Shown here in pieces: positions 7,338-14,869 of a stretch of 15,810 nucleotides of DNA. The DNA lies in NCBI GenBank assembly GCA_018057635.1, contig JAGPDJ010000019.1, positions 1 through 15,810 on the forward strand, in the 5' to 3' direction. The stretch comes from Ferruginibacter sp. Its GTDB lineage: Bacteria > Bacteroidota > Bacteroidia > Chitinophagales > Chitinophagaceae. A program made the translations under genes and the position numbers. The notes beneath the pieces were generated by a model, which saw nothing but the letters and a program-made list of their open reading frames with translations, was not told where the DNA came from and did not search any database. Numbering within the stretch: position 1 is the first letter of the stretch; each line of letters starts with the position of its first letter.

Positions 7338-8504
7338 TTATTTTTGATATTCATTTATCAATACCGGGCTTTCTTCCTTTTTTTTATAAAACCCTTTGAT
7401 GATATCGATTACTTTTTCCTGTTCAATTTTTTCAAGACCGAAATATAAGGGAAGACGAACCAGGCAGTCTGAATACATGTCGCTCATTGGCAACTCCCTG
7501 TCGTTATGATATTTGCTGTAATAAGGGGATTTATGAAGGGAAAGATAATGAAATACAGCCATCACATTGTTTTCTTTCAGTGTTGCAATCAGGTCACACC
7601 TTTCATCCAGAGAACTGCACACCAAATAAAACATATGGCCATTATTTGTTGCATAGGAAGGTATGTGAGGCAACCTGATCTGGCCATTAACTTCCAATGG
7701 CTTTAATGCAGCATAATACCTGTCCCATATATTTTTTCGTTTAGCCTGTATTACGTCTATATTTTCTATTTGTGCATATAAAAATGCAGCAATGATATCG
7801 GAAGGTAAAAAAGAAGAGCCGATATCTACCCATCCGTATTTATCAATTTCACCCCGGAAAAAAGATGAACGGTTTGTCCCTTTTTCCCGTATAATCTCAG
7901 CTCTTTTAATAAAACGCTCATCATTAACAACAAGCATCCCGCCTTCGCCTGAAATGATATTCTTTGTTTCATGAAATGAAAAAGCTGCAAGATGCCCAAT
8001 TGAGCCCAATGGTTTTCCGTTATAATAGGAATCTATCGCCTGCGCTGCGTCTTCTACAACAAACAGATTGTGATCCGAAGCTATTTTCATCACACGGTCC
8101 ATATCACATGCAATACCTGCATAATGCACAATAACAATAGCCCTGGTTTTAGGTGTAATTAATTTTTCAACATCATTCAAATCAATGTTTGGGTTTTCCG
8201 CGCAACTATCGGCAAATATGATCTTTGCCCCTCTCAAAACAAAAGCATTTACAGTTGAAACAAATGTATAAGAAGGGGCTATTACCTCATCTCCGGGTTT
8301 AATATCCAGTAATAATGCGCACATTTCCAGCGCATCTGTGCAACTGGTAGTTAGCATTGCCTTTTTGAATCCGTATTTTAATTCAAAATACTGGTGACAC
8401 TTTTTTGTATATATGCCATCCCCTGATATCTTCCCGGAAAGAGCAGATTCCCTAATATAGTCAGTTTCTTTTCCTGTTAAATGAGGCTTATTAAATGGTA
8501 TCAT
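7338..8504 (-). CDS. wecE: dTDP-4-amino-4,6-dideoxygalactose transaminase (WecE/RffA type)
   Basis: This is a 388-residue PLP enzyme of the DegT/DnrJ/EryC1 fold. It resembles E. coli WecE (RffA) closely along its length: MIPFN at the start, SGDG at 27-30, TSCTDALE at 53-60, PGDEVIAPSYTFVSTVNAFV at 70-89, EDAAQ at 151-155, SFHETKN with the PLP lysine at Lys181, IREKGTNRS, DKYGWVDIGSS and MAVFHY. WecE transfers the amino group of glutamate to C4 of dTDP-4-keto-6-deoxyglucose, giving dTDP-Fuc4N. The keto-sugar must come from RmlA/RmlB activity encoded elsewhere, because neither gene is in this window. The next gene upstream is a formyltransferase and the next downstream an acetyltransferase, so the amino sugar is probably modified. 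The comparison is from memory of the family, and a C3 aminotransferase is a less likely alternative. Confidence 0.88.
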   Translation of the reverse strand: MIPFNKPHLTGKETDYIRESALSGKISGDGIYTKKCHQYFELKYGFKKAMLTTSCTDALEMCALLLDIKPGDEVIAPSYTFVSTVNAFVLRGAKIIFADSCAENPNIDLNDVEKLITPKTRAIVIVHYAGIACDMDRVMKIASDHNLFVVEDAAQAIDSYYNGKPLGSIGHLAAFSFHETKNIISGEGGMLVVNDERFIKRAEIIREKGTNRSSFFRGEIDKYGWVDIGSSFLPSDIIAAFLYAQIENIDVIQAKRKNIWDRYYAALKPLEVNGQIRLPHIPSYATNNGHMFYLVCSSLDERCDLIATLKENNVMAVFHYLSLHKSPYYSKYHNDRELPMSDMYSDCLVRLPLYFGLEKIEQEKVIDIIKGFYKKKEESPVLINEYQK

Positions 8505-8525
8505 ATGGTAAAATTAGTTAAGTTA

Positions 8526-9407
8526 TTAGGTAAATCTAATCCTGAAACGTTTTAATGGTAACATTTCTTGTGTTGTGTTGTCATCGGTAAGACTAATAAT
8601 TTTCAATAAACCTATTCCGCAAACTACAACAGGTTTACCATTCTGTATAAAAATTATCTTGCCTGGCTTCCTGTTTTCTATTAAAAGGTCCGGTAAAACC
8701 TCCGCATCATTAACCCTCATTTTCTTTTGATCAATAAAGGTAGCAGCCCCGCTATAAGGAAAACCAACCGCATCTATGAAACGTTTTATGGCCTCCGCAT
8801 TCATGTTCCAGTTGATAGTATAATCATCTTCATCAAGCCAAAGACTGTAACTGGCTAGTGTTTCATCCTGTTTTACAGCATTGATATGTTGCCCGGATAG
8901 AATTTGTTTACCTATATCTTCAATAAGGCCTTTATAACAAACCGAAACTTCGTTTATAGCGTCATTAATCCTTAACGGATAATTTATTTTTACAGAACGC
9001 TGCGCAATGATGTCCCCTTTATCATATTCCTCGCTGGCAAAAAGCGCTGTAACTCCAACTGCTGTTTCCCCGTTTACAAGGCAATTCACCAATGGTGCAA
9101 ACCCCCTGTACCGGGGAAGTAAAGAATCATGCATTACAATCAGCCTGGAATTTTCTTGTTCAATGAGCCATCTCCAGGAAATGGCAATCATATAATCTGT
9201 ATTTACAGTGTACTTATCTTTCCGGTCGAAAAAAATGATATTATTTTTTTCACAAAGCTCTTTAATCTCCCGGTAAAAATCCTGTTGCACGCTTTCATCC
9301 TTTGCACCCACAACAAAACTAACATGACTGCTCCCAAACAATTCAATGAAATGTTTTAAGGCTTCATACCCTTTTTGGGTCATTAAAAAGAGAACGGTTT
9401 TATTCAT
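8526..9407 (-). CDS. Formyltransferase family protein, probable nucleotide-sugar N-formyltransferase
   Basis: This 293-residue protein has the formyltransferase fold in its first 190 or so residues: MHDSLLPRYRGFAPL around His93, then GVTALFASEEYDKGDIIAQ with Asp129. A C-terminal domain follows, like that of Fmt and ArnA (INWN, then a GFPYSGAATFI segment and a KPGKI strand). Family enzymes use N10-formyl-tetrahydrofolate to formylate an amine. Catalysis normally depends on an Asn two residues before the His, the His, and the Asp; here the Asn position is Val91. Position beside a WecE-type aminotransferase gene, rather than with def or rsm genes, points to a sugar amine and not to methionyl-tRNA. 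It overlaps the upstream GT4 gene by 4 bases (ATGA), and the aminotransferase gene follows after 21 bases. The substrate is inferred, and activity is uncertain given the missing Asn. Confidence 0.8.
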   Translation of the reverse strand: MNKTVLFLMTQKGYEALKHFIELFGSSHVSFVVGAKDESVQQDFYREIKELCEKNNIIFFDRKDKYTVNTDYMIAISWRWLIEQENSRLIVMHDSLLPRYRGFAPLVNCLVNGETAVGVTALFASEEYDKGDIIAQRSVKINYPLRINDAINEVSVCYKGLIEDIGKQILSGQHINAVKQDETLASYSLWLDEDDYTINWNMNAEAIKRFIDAVGFPYSGAATFIDQKKMRVNDAEVLPDLLIENRKPGKIIFIQNGKPVVVCGIGLLKIISLTDDNTTQEMLPLKRFRIRFT

Positions 9408-10684
9408 TGCATGAATAGTTTTTCAAATTTTTCTATCTGAACATCAGGGGTAAATGAACTTAAGGCCAGTTCCCTGCAATTTTTTGAATACGTCTCATAT
9501 GTAACCTGGTCCAGTTTAAGCAAGTTAGTTATTCCCAAAGCAAGATCATCAGTATCCATCAACTTTGCCCTGTAACCTGTAGATCCATTAATAACAAGAT
9601 CCATAGCTACACCCATATTATATGTTACCGAAGGGATTCCGCACATAATAGCCTGGTTGATCATCATTGGTCCGGAATCTTCAATAGAAGGACAAACATA
9701 AATATCAGATGCCTGGAAAGCTTCTGCAAGTTCTTCATTATTTGCCAGTAAACCCAGGTACCTGTATTCAAAAGGTATTTCACTTTTTATCAGCTCAAAA
9801 TCATTTCCGGCAATTAGCAGTAAAATATTTTCCTTATTGATCTCAGTATGCTCCCTCATCTTTTTAAGGGCATCAATAAGATACTTCATACCTTTCCTTC
9901 GCTCATTTAAAAAAGCAGATCCGAAAAAAATAACTTTTTTATTTTCAGGGATTCCGTATTTTTTCTTTGCTGCATCCTTGGGAACATAGTTGAATACCAT
10001 TGGATCAACAGACAAGAGTATCTTATCCATTGCCTTTTCTTTAAACAACAAACTGGTTAAGCCGAGCCGGTATTGCCATTCGGTGGCAGAAACAATACTG
10101 ATTGCCGTCTGGCTTATATAATGATTCTTAAACCGAAAGTTGATAGCGGTCTGGTCATTATCATCATCTGAATAAAGTCCGGGGCATTTTCCGCATCCTT
10201 TTGTGAACCGCCTGCAATCCCATGAATAATGACAGCCGCCTGTTAATGCTGCTGAATCCATGAGATACCAGTATACAGGCGCTCCCGTTAGTTTATTAAG
10301 TTCATATAAATTTTTTGCATTCAGGAAGTTTTGAGGAAAAAGAAACAAAATCACTTCCGGTTTGAAATTGATTTTTTTCAGTAAAGCCTTTGTTTTGTAA
10401 TGTTCAACTGTTTCATCAAGGTCCTGTATAGAATAATCTTTGTCTTTCTTTGGAAGAACCTTTACATATTTATTGATGAATTTTAATCCCCTGTTCCTGA
10501 TCTTTTTTACCAGCACATCGCTGTAAGATTGCATGCAGGTAATATCAGCGTCGCCATATTTTCCGTAAGTATTTACCAGGAGTTTTACCTGGTGCCCTTT
10601 ATCCTTTAAACCTTTGTATAAATTATATGCAACGGTTCCAGCTACTTTATAAGGATCAGGTGCTGAAATGATTAAAATTTTCAT
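9404..10684 (-). CDS. Glycosyltransferase family 4 with a four-cysteine motif
   Basis: This 426-residue GT-B enzyme resembles the WcaC branch of GT4. The N-terminus is KILIISAPDPYKVAGTVAYNL, with the acceptor-domain glycine region. A cysteine cluster follows: Cys151, Cys157, Cys164 and Cys167 in a TGGC-x5-C-x6-C-x2-C-P arrangement right after MDSAALT; such clusters in this branch may bind a metal. The donor domain shows FFGSAFLNERRKG near 253-265, LIAGND at 290-295 and EDSGPMMINQAIMCG from Glu335. There the second acidic residue of the canonical pair is Gln344. It probably adds an early sugar, perhaps the first after the initiating sugar, but order and donor are not readable from sequence. 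It starts 6 bases after wzx and overlaps the formyltransferase gene by 4 bases. Confidence 0.88.
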   Translation of the reverse strand: MKILIISAPDPYKVAGTVAYNLYKGLKDKGHQVKLLVNTYGKYGDADITCMQSYSDVLVKKIRNRGLKFINKYVKVLPKKDKDYSIQDLDETVEHYKTKALLKKINFKPEVILFLFPQNFLNAKNLYELNKLTGAPVYWYLMDSAALTGGCHYSWDCRRFTKGCGKCPGLYSDDDNDQTAINFRFKNHYISQTAISIVSATEWQYRLGLTSLLFKEKAMDKILLSVDPMVFNYVPKDAAKKKYGIPENKKVIFFGSAFLNERRKGMKYLIDALKKMREHTEINKENILLLIAGNDFELIKSEIPFEYRYLGLLANNEELAEAFQASDIYVCPSIEDSGPMMINQAIMCGIPSVTYNMGVAMDLVINGSTGYRAKLMDTDDLALGITNLLKLDQVTYETYSKNCRELALSSFTPDVQIEKFEKLFMQ

Positions 10685-10690
10685 GGTGCA

Positions 10691-12061
10691 TTATGCCGCC
10701 CAAATACCGCGGGCCTTGTTATTAATGATTTTATAATATTGAATGGGAGATGCTATAGCTCCCATGATACTGATAATTGTTGTAGATAAAACCACCCCGT
10801 AGATCCCGACATGCCTCCCCAGGTATATGGCCAAAGGAATATTGATGAGCGTACTAGCCAATGCAATATAAAGTTGAAGTTTTATTTTTCCAACCCCGTT
10901 CACGAACTGGCTGTAAATTCCGTTCCAGGCATTAATGATAACATAAGATGCCATTGCAACAGAAATACTCACCGGTATGAGTAAATCTTTTCCAACCCAT
11001 AATTTGTAAACAAAATTTGAAACAAGCAACATTCCCAGTGTAACCAAGCTAAGTACAATCCACAATATCTGCAACCGTTTCATTGTGGTTTTTATCCAGG
11101 CAATATCCTGTTTTACCCAGGCTTCGGTAATAGCGCTCCAGAATGGCGTCATGATTATCCCCATAACCATGGGAATTATACCGAAATATTTATAGGCAAC
11201 ATTATAAGGTGTTACCTGTGCCGGACCGAAAAGTTGCGCAATGATCAGGTTGCTCGTTTCATACAAAACCACAGTGGCAATCTGGATAATAAAAAACTTC
11301 AACCCAAGGCTCATTAGTTCCCGGGCATAACTGAATTTCACATACTTTAAGGAAGGTGCATATTTCTTATATTCATGCGAATAAAACCAGATACTTGATG
11401 CAGTTAGCACCAGTACAGGAGTAAACCCAAGACTCAGCGCCAGGTAAATTAAACTACCTGAAGTGGTTTTGGTAAGTATAAAAATAACAGTTAATGAAAA
11501 GAGGCTTCCCAGGAAATTAAAAAAAGAAGCTTTGGCTGGCTGTTGATTTGCAGTAATAATAGTAGTAACAAGCTGGAGAATAAACTGCAAACAGAAGAAC
11601 ACAAAAACGAGCAGGGCTAATGTGCTTAGCTCAGCCGCCATACTGGCCGGAGTATTAAGAATGGAAGTCCAGTTAAGAAACGGGTTTAAACAAAGAAATA
11701 TTACCAGCAAGCAAATAATGATGATGCTTAAAATGGCATAAGTTGTACTTAAATAAATACGGGCAAGCTGGTGATCGTCTTTTGCAATTGCTTCTGCAAA
11801 TTTATTACGCAGGCCATTGCCAAAACCAATATCAAAAAAAGCAAACCAACCTATGATAGAACTTAAAGTAAGCCAGATACCATACTGGGTAGGATTTACA
11901 TAGTGAATAGTTAACGGAACCAGCACCAGGCTGATAGCAATATTGCAACCTTTGATAATGAATGAAGCAAAAATGTTTTTTTTCGCTTTAACACTACGGT
12001 CGTGCCCTTTATTTAAATTTGATTTCAGATTGGTTAAAGCCGATGATATCTTCTCTTTCAT
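10691..12061 (-). CDS. wzx: Wzx-type lipid-linked oligosaccharide flippase
   Basis: This 456-residue integral membrane protein has about twelve to fourteen hydrophobic helices and short charged loops, the pattern of the polysaccharide transporter branch of the MOP superfamily. The N-terminal region after a soluble charged leader (residues 1-30) begins a helix at FASFIIKGCNIAISLVLVPL, followed by NPTQYGIWLTLSS and the FDIGFGNGLRNKFAEAIA segment that is common in Wzx/RfbX proteins. It should flip the undecaprenyl-diphosphate-linked repeat unit from the cytoplasmic to the periplasmic face for polymerisation by the Wzy encoded about 4 kb further along. The ATG follows a 108-base gap after gmd, the largest gap inside the sugar operon, and ends 6 bases before the GT4 gene. 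A lipid II-type flippase is a less likely alternative. Confidence 0.92.
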   Translation of the reverse strand: MKEKISSALTNLKSNLNKGHDRSVKAKKNIFASFIIKGCNIAISLVLVPLTIHYVNPTQYGIWLTLSSIIGWFAFFDIGFGNGLRNKFAEAIAKDDHQLARIYLSTTYAILSIIIICLLVIFLCLNPFLNWTSILNTPASMAAELSTLALLVFVFFCLQFILQLVTTIITANQQPAKASFFNFLGSLFSLTVIFILTKTTSGSLIYLALSLGFTPVLVLTASSIWFYSHEYKKYAPSLKYVKFSYARELMSLGLKFFIIQIATVVLYETSNLIIAQLFGPAQVTPYNVAYKYFGIIPMVMGIIMTPFWSAITEAWVKQDIAWIKTTMKRLQILWIVLSLVTLGMLLVSNFVYKLWVGKDLLIPVSISVAMASYVIINAWNGIYSQFVNGVGKIKLQLYIALASTLINIPLAIYLGRHVGIYGVVLSTTIISIMGAIASPIQYYKIINNKARGIWAA

Positions 12062-12169
12062 TCTCCATTAAAATTGGCAGGGTTTCAAGATTTTTAAATA
12101 CACGGCTTTAAATAAAGACAATGGCTTTATAAATGTATAAATAATTTATCAGTAAATACAGTTGTGGTA
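12062..12169 (-). other. 108-base intergenic gap between gmd and wzx with a 7-base repeat pair
   Basis: The largest gap within the sugar operon holds no coding frame. It contains two copies of GGCTTTA on the plus strand, at 12104-12110 and 12123-12129, 19 bases apart, and an inverted pair ATAAAG (12112-12117) and CTTTAT (12125-12130) around a 7-base loop. On the minus strand TACATTTA resembles the Bacteroidota -7 element TAnnTTTG in seven of eight positions, but no TTTG at the right upstream distance is seen. These could be a weak internal promoter or RNA structure ahead of wzx. The whole stretch is A+T rich, so chance is a fair explanation. Confidence 0.25.
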
Positions 12170-13231
12170 TTACTTAACAGCAACCAGGTCGGCGGCAACC
12201 ATTTCCTTAACAAGTTCGGCAAGGCTGTATTTTGGTTCCCAGCCAAGTTTTGATTTAGCTTTGCTGGCATCTCCTATCAGCAGCTCTACTTCTGTAGGCC
12301 TGAAGTAAGCCGGATCAACTGCAACAACCTGTTTTCCTGCTGCTACCTGGTAAGCCGGGTTATTACACGAAACAACTGTACCTATTTCTTCCACGCCTTC
12401 TCCAGAAAATGCAACTTCTATGCCCACTTCTGCAAACGCCATTTTCACAAATTCACGCACCCTGGTTGTTACACCTGTGGCAATTACAAAATCTTCCGGC
12501 TCATCCTGCTGGAGTATGCGCCACATGGCTTCCACATAGTCTTTGGCATGTCCCCAATCCCTTTCGGCATTCAGGTTACCCAGGTATAATGTATCCTGTT
12601 TCCCTTTTGCAATAGCTGCAACAGCCCTTGTAATCTTACGGGTAACAAACGTTTCTCCACGCAGCGGGCTTTCATGATTAAACAAAATACCGTTACATGC
12701 ATACATATTATACGCCTCCCGGTAATTTACGACTATCCAGAAAGCATATAATTTAGCAACTGCATACGGGCTCCTTGGATAGAAAGGAGTAGATTCTTTC
12801 TGAGGTACTTCCTGTACCAATCCATATAATTCTGATGTAGATGCCTGGTAGATACGGGTCTTTTTTTCCATACCCAGTATTCTAACGGCTTCCATTAAAC
12901 GCAATGTTCCTATACCATCTGCATTTGCAGTATATTCCGGTGTATCAAAACTAACTTTAACATGACTCATAGCAGCCAGGTTATAAATTTCATCTGGCTG
13001 GGTTTCCTGAACAATGCGGATCAGGTTGGTACTGTCGGTCATATCTCCGTAATGGAGCGTAAACCTTACATTTTTTTCATGCGGATCTTTATATAAGTGA
13101 TCAATACGGTCTGTGTTAATAAGAGAAGAACGCCTTTTGATACCATGTACTATATATCCTTTTTCAAGCAGCAGTTCTGCTAAATAAGCCCCATCCTGTC
13201 CGGTTATACCGGTGATTAATGCAGTTTTCAT
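12170..13231 (-). CDS. gmd: GDP-mannose 4,6-dehydratase
   Basis: This 353-residue extended short-chain dehydrogenase converts GDP-D-mannose to GDP-4-keto-6-deoxy-D-mannose in the cytoplasm with NADP. The Rossmann motif GITGQDG is at 8-14. The catalytic set is visible as STSELYG at 131-137 (Thr132, Glu134), Tyr156 and Lys160 in [18 protein letters not shown] at 184-196 is a highly typical Gmd segment for GDP-mannose binding. Length is within the family norm of about 350 to 375 residues. The product is used by Fcl, encoded immediately upstream in the operon (33 bases apart), so the two supply GDP-L-fucose. By eye parts of this gene have higher G+C than the glycosyltransferase genes, as often seen where conserved sugar genes flank a variable core. 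Alternative use of the intermediate, for example for GDP-rhamnose, is not supported by other genes here. Confidence 0.97.
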   Translation of the reverse strand: MKTALITGITGQDGAYLAELLLEKGYIVHGIKRRSSLINTDRIDHLYKDPHEKNVRFTLHYGDMTDSTNLIRIVQETQPDEIYNLAAMSHVKVSFDTPEYTANADGIGTLRLMEAVRILGMEKKTRIYQASTSELYGLVQEVPQKESTPFYPRSPYAVAKLYAFWIVVNYREAYNMYACNGILFNHESPLRGETFVTRKITRAVAAIAKGKQDTLYLGNLNAERDWGHAKDYVEAMWRILQQDEPEDFVIATGVTTRVREFVKMAFAEVGIEVAFSGEGVEEIGTVVSCNNPAYQVAAGKQVVAVDPAYFRPTEVELLIGDASKAKSKLGWEPKYSLAELVKEMVAADLVAVK

Positions 13232-13264
13232 ATTATGTTTTGTGTAAATTTAGGAATGAAACGT

Positions 13265-14215
13265 TTAAGATACTGTTTGTAGTATATCCTGTTTCAATAA
13301 AAAATCCTGGTAAGCGATTTTCATTCCTTCTTTTAGTGGAGTTTTATGATGCCATCCCAGCGAGTGTATCCTGGTTACATCCATTAATTTTCTTGGTGTT
13401 CCGTCGGGTTTTGAGGTATCATATACAAGGTTTCCTGTAAAGCCTATGACTTCTTTAACCGTTTCTGCCAGTTCCCTGATCGTTACATCTTCGCCGCAGC
13501 CAATATTGATGATTTCTTTTTCGTTGTAATTTTCCATCAGGAATAAACAGGCTTCTGCCAGGTCATCGGCAAAAAGGAATTCCCTTTTCGGCATACCTGA
13601 TCCCCATATTTGAACATCCGGCTTACCTGATTCTTTGGCTTCATGGAATTTACGAATGAGCGCAGGTAATACATGGCTGTTTTCCGGATGGTAATTATCA
13701 TTGATGCCATACAGGTTGGTAGGCATTACACTGATAAAATTGGCTCCATATTGATCGCGGTAACTTTCGCATAACTTGATACCCGCAATTTTTGCTATCG
13801 CATAAGGTTCATTAGTATATTCCAGTGGCCCGGTGAGCAGGTATTCTTCTTTTATTGGCTGTGCTGCCATTTTTGGATAAATACAGGAACTGCCCAGGAA
13901 AAGTAGTTTTGTTACATTATTCTTATACGCTGCATGAACGATATTAGAAACGATCATGAGATTATCGTACAGGAAATCTGCCCTGTATGTATTGTTTGCA
14001 ACGATACCTCCAACTTTGGCAGCTGCCAAAAAAACAAACTGAGGCTTTTCTGTTTTAAAAAACTCTTCTACTGCAGCCTGGTTTCTCAGATCCAGTTCTT
14101 TTGAAGTACGGTAAACCAGGTTAGAAAAACCTGCCGCTTTCAAAGCTCTTACCAGTGCAGAACCTACCAGCCCGTTATGACCAGCTATGTAGATCTTGTC
14201 GGTTGCTTTCATCAT
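13265..14215 (-). CDS. fcl: GDP-L-fucose synthase
   Basis: This 316-residue short-chain dehydrogenase catalyses the 3,5-epimerisation and NADPH-dependent reduction of GDP-4-keto-6-deoxymannose to GDP-L-fucose. The nucleotide motif GHNGLVG is at 12-18; SSCIYP at 109-114 carries the catalytic Ser/Cys pair region; Tyr138 and Lys142 lie in YAIAK; NLYG at 167-170 and NSHVLPALI near 179-187 (the family's catalytic His) are typical of Fcl/WcaG. Length matches the family. The start is the first of two adjacent ATG codons; the upstream ATG overlaps the stop of the NusG-like gene by 4 bases (ATGA), implying coupling. With gmd it forms the GDP-fucose module at the head of the sugar operon. Fucose is therefore a likely component of the polymer. 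Confidence 0.97.
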   Translation of the reverse strand: MMKATDKIYIAGHNGLVGSALVRALKAAGFSNLVYRTSKELDLRNQAAVEEFFKTEKPQFVFLAAAKVGGIVANNTYRADFLYDNLMIVSNIVHAAYKNNVTKLLFLGSSCIYPKMAAQPIKEEYLLTGPLEYTNEPYAIAKIAGIKLCESYRDQYGANFISVMPTNLYGINDNYHPENSHVLPALIRKFHEAKESGKPDVQIWGSGMPKREFLFADDLAEACLFLMENYNEKEIINIGCGEDVTIRELAETVKEVIGFTGNLVYDTSKPDGTPRKLMDVTRIHSLGWHHKTPLKEGMKIAYQDFLLKQDILQTVS

Positions 14216-14748
14216 GAATGTGCAAATGATTTATTCTGCAATATAGATTCATTTCTTCCAAAAACAGCTTCGTCTTCCATTTTTGCTATCATATTATAAC
14301 CCAGCGAAGGAAGGCTTACTTTAAGCAGCTTATTTTTAATAGTTACGAGTTTGCCTTCTATTGCATAAGAAGAAGCATTGAAATTACGTGCGCTTTCATC
14401 AAGATTTACAACTATACGCTCCAGTTTTATATTCCTGTGGTCATTTGTAAATTCTTTTATTGCTGCGATTTCTTCATTTTTTATTATTGCCGGTTTACCC
14501 AACCAATACAACAGGTTTAAAACCCCGTCGGTATGCTTAAGCATAGTTAATTCTTCCTGTGTTGCATAAACAAACACATAAGACTGAAACAAGGGTTTGA
14601 AAATCAATTTTAACTTCCTGAAATTTTGTGTTTCTACACAAGCTAACGGACAAAAGTTTTCAATTTTCTTTTTACTTAACAAAGCAGCAACTTTCTTCTC
14701 GTGTTGCGGTTTTGTGTAAACGGCGTACCAATTTTTCTGCATAATCAT
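14212..14748 (-). CDS. NusG-like transcription antiterminator (UpxY/RfaH family)
   Basis: This 178-residue protein has the NGN domain of NusG paralogues: [19 protein letters not shown] at the start, then [22 protein letters not shown] and a [15 protein letters not shown] segment. The region after about residue 125 ([25 protein letters not shown]) resembles a divergent KOW-like domain. In Bacteroides, UpxY proteins encoded at the front of capsule loci bind elongating RNA polymerase at the leader and prevent early termination of the same operon. The position here, between wzc and the sugar genes with a 121-base gap upstream and a 4-base overlap with fcl, fits such a role for the long operon that follows. 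An in-frame stop lies 10 codons upstream with no other start, so ATG at 14748 (or the second at 14742) is used. Function is inferred from family and place. Confidence 0.85.
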   Translation of the reverse strand: MIMQKNWYAVYTKPQHEKKVAALLSKKKIENFCPLACVETQNFRKLKLIFKPLFQSYVFVYATQEELTMLKHTDGVLNLLYWLGKPAIIKNEEIAAIKEFTNDHRNIKLERIVVNLDESARNFNASSYAIEGKLVTIKNKLLKVSLPSLGYNMIAKMEDEAVFGRNESILQNKSFAHS

Positions 14749-14869
14749 TTTTTTTAAAAATTTGAAATTTGCAGTTTATCAAGGATGGAAGTGGTTTGGA
14801 AGGTAAGGCAATGCCTTTCTCAGTCACGTTTAAATGATATGAGTAATTGATTTTCATGATATTCAAGAT
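14749..14869 (-). promoter_or_regulatory. Leader region upstream of the antiterminator gene
   Basis: These 121 bases separate wzc from the NusG-like gene and are the best candidate in the window for a leader on which the antiterminator acts. They contain a small perfect inverted repeat, AAGGCA and TGCCTT around a single A at 14805-14817, and an A-rich stretch directly before the ATG on the coding strand. No good match to the Bacteroidota promoter elements (TTTG and TAnnTTTG) was found by eye, so it is not clear that transcription starts here; read-through from wzc is equally possible. A short open frame with TTG start at 14866 runs across into the NusG-like gene but looks non-genic. Confidence 0.3.

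Noticed and set aside
8526..9407. Housekeeping methionyl-tRNA formyltransferase (fmt)
   Set aside because: The fold and C-terminal domain are alike, but the catalytic Asn is absent, the protein sits in a glycan operon beside a sugar aminotransferase gene, and there is no def or translation gene nearby.
12170..14215. Colanic acid locus
   Set aside because: gmd, fcl and a WcaC-like GT4 recall colanic acid, but wza, wzb, wcaJ, the mannose genes and the rest of that order are absent, and the other genes are different.
14672..14866. 64-codon minus-strand frame starting TTG across the wzc/NusG-like gap
   Set aside because: It overlaps the start of the well-supported NusG-like gene by 77 bases in another frame, begins with TTG, and its composition resembles no known small protein. 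At most it could be a leader peptide.
14749..14869. Phase-variable invertible promoter, as seen before Bacteroides capsule loci
   Set aside because: No pair of inverted repeats of the needed length flanks the gap, and only a 13-base palindrome is present.
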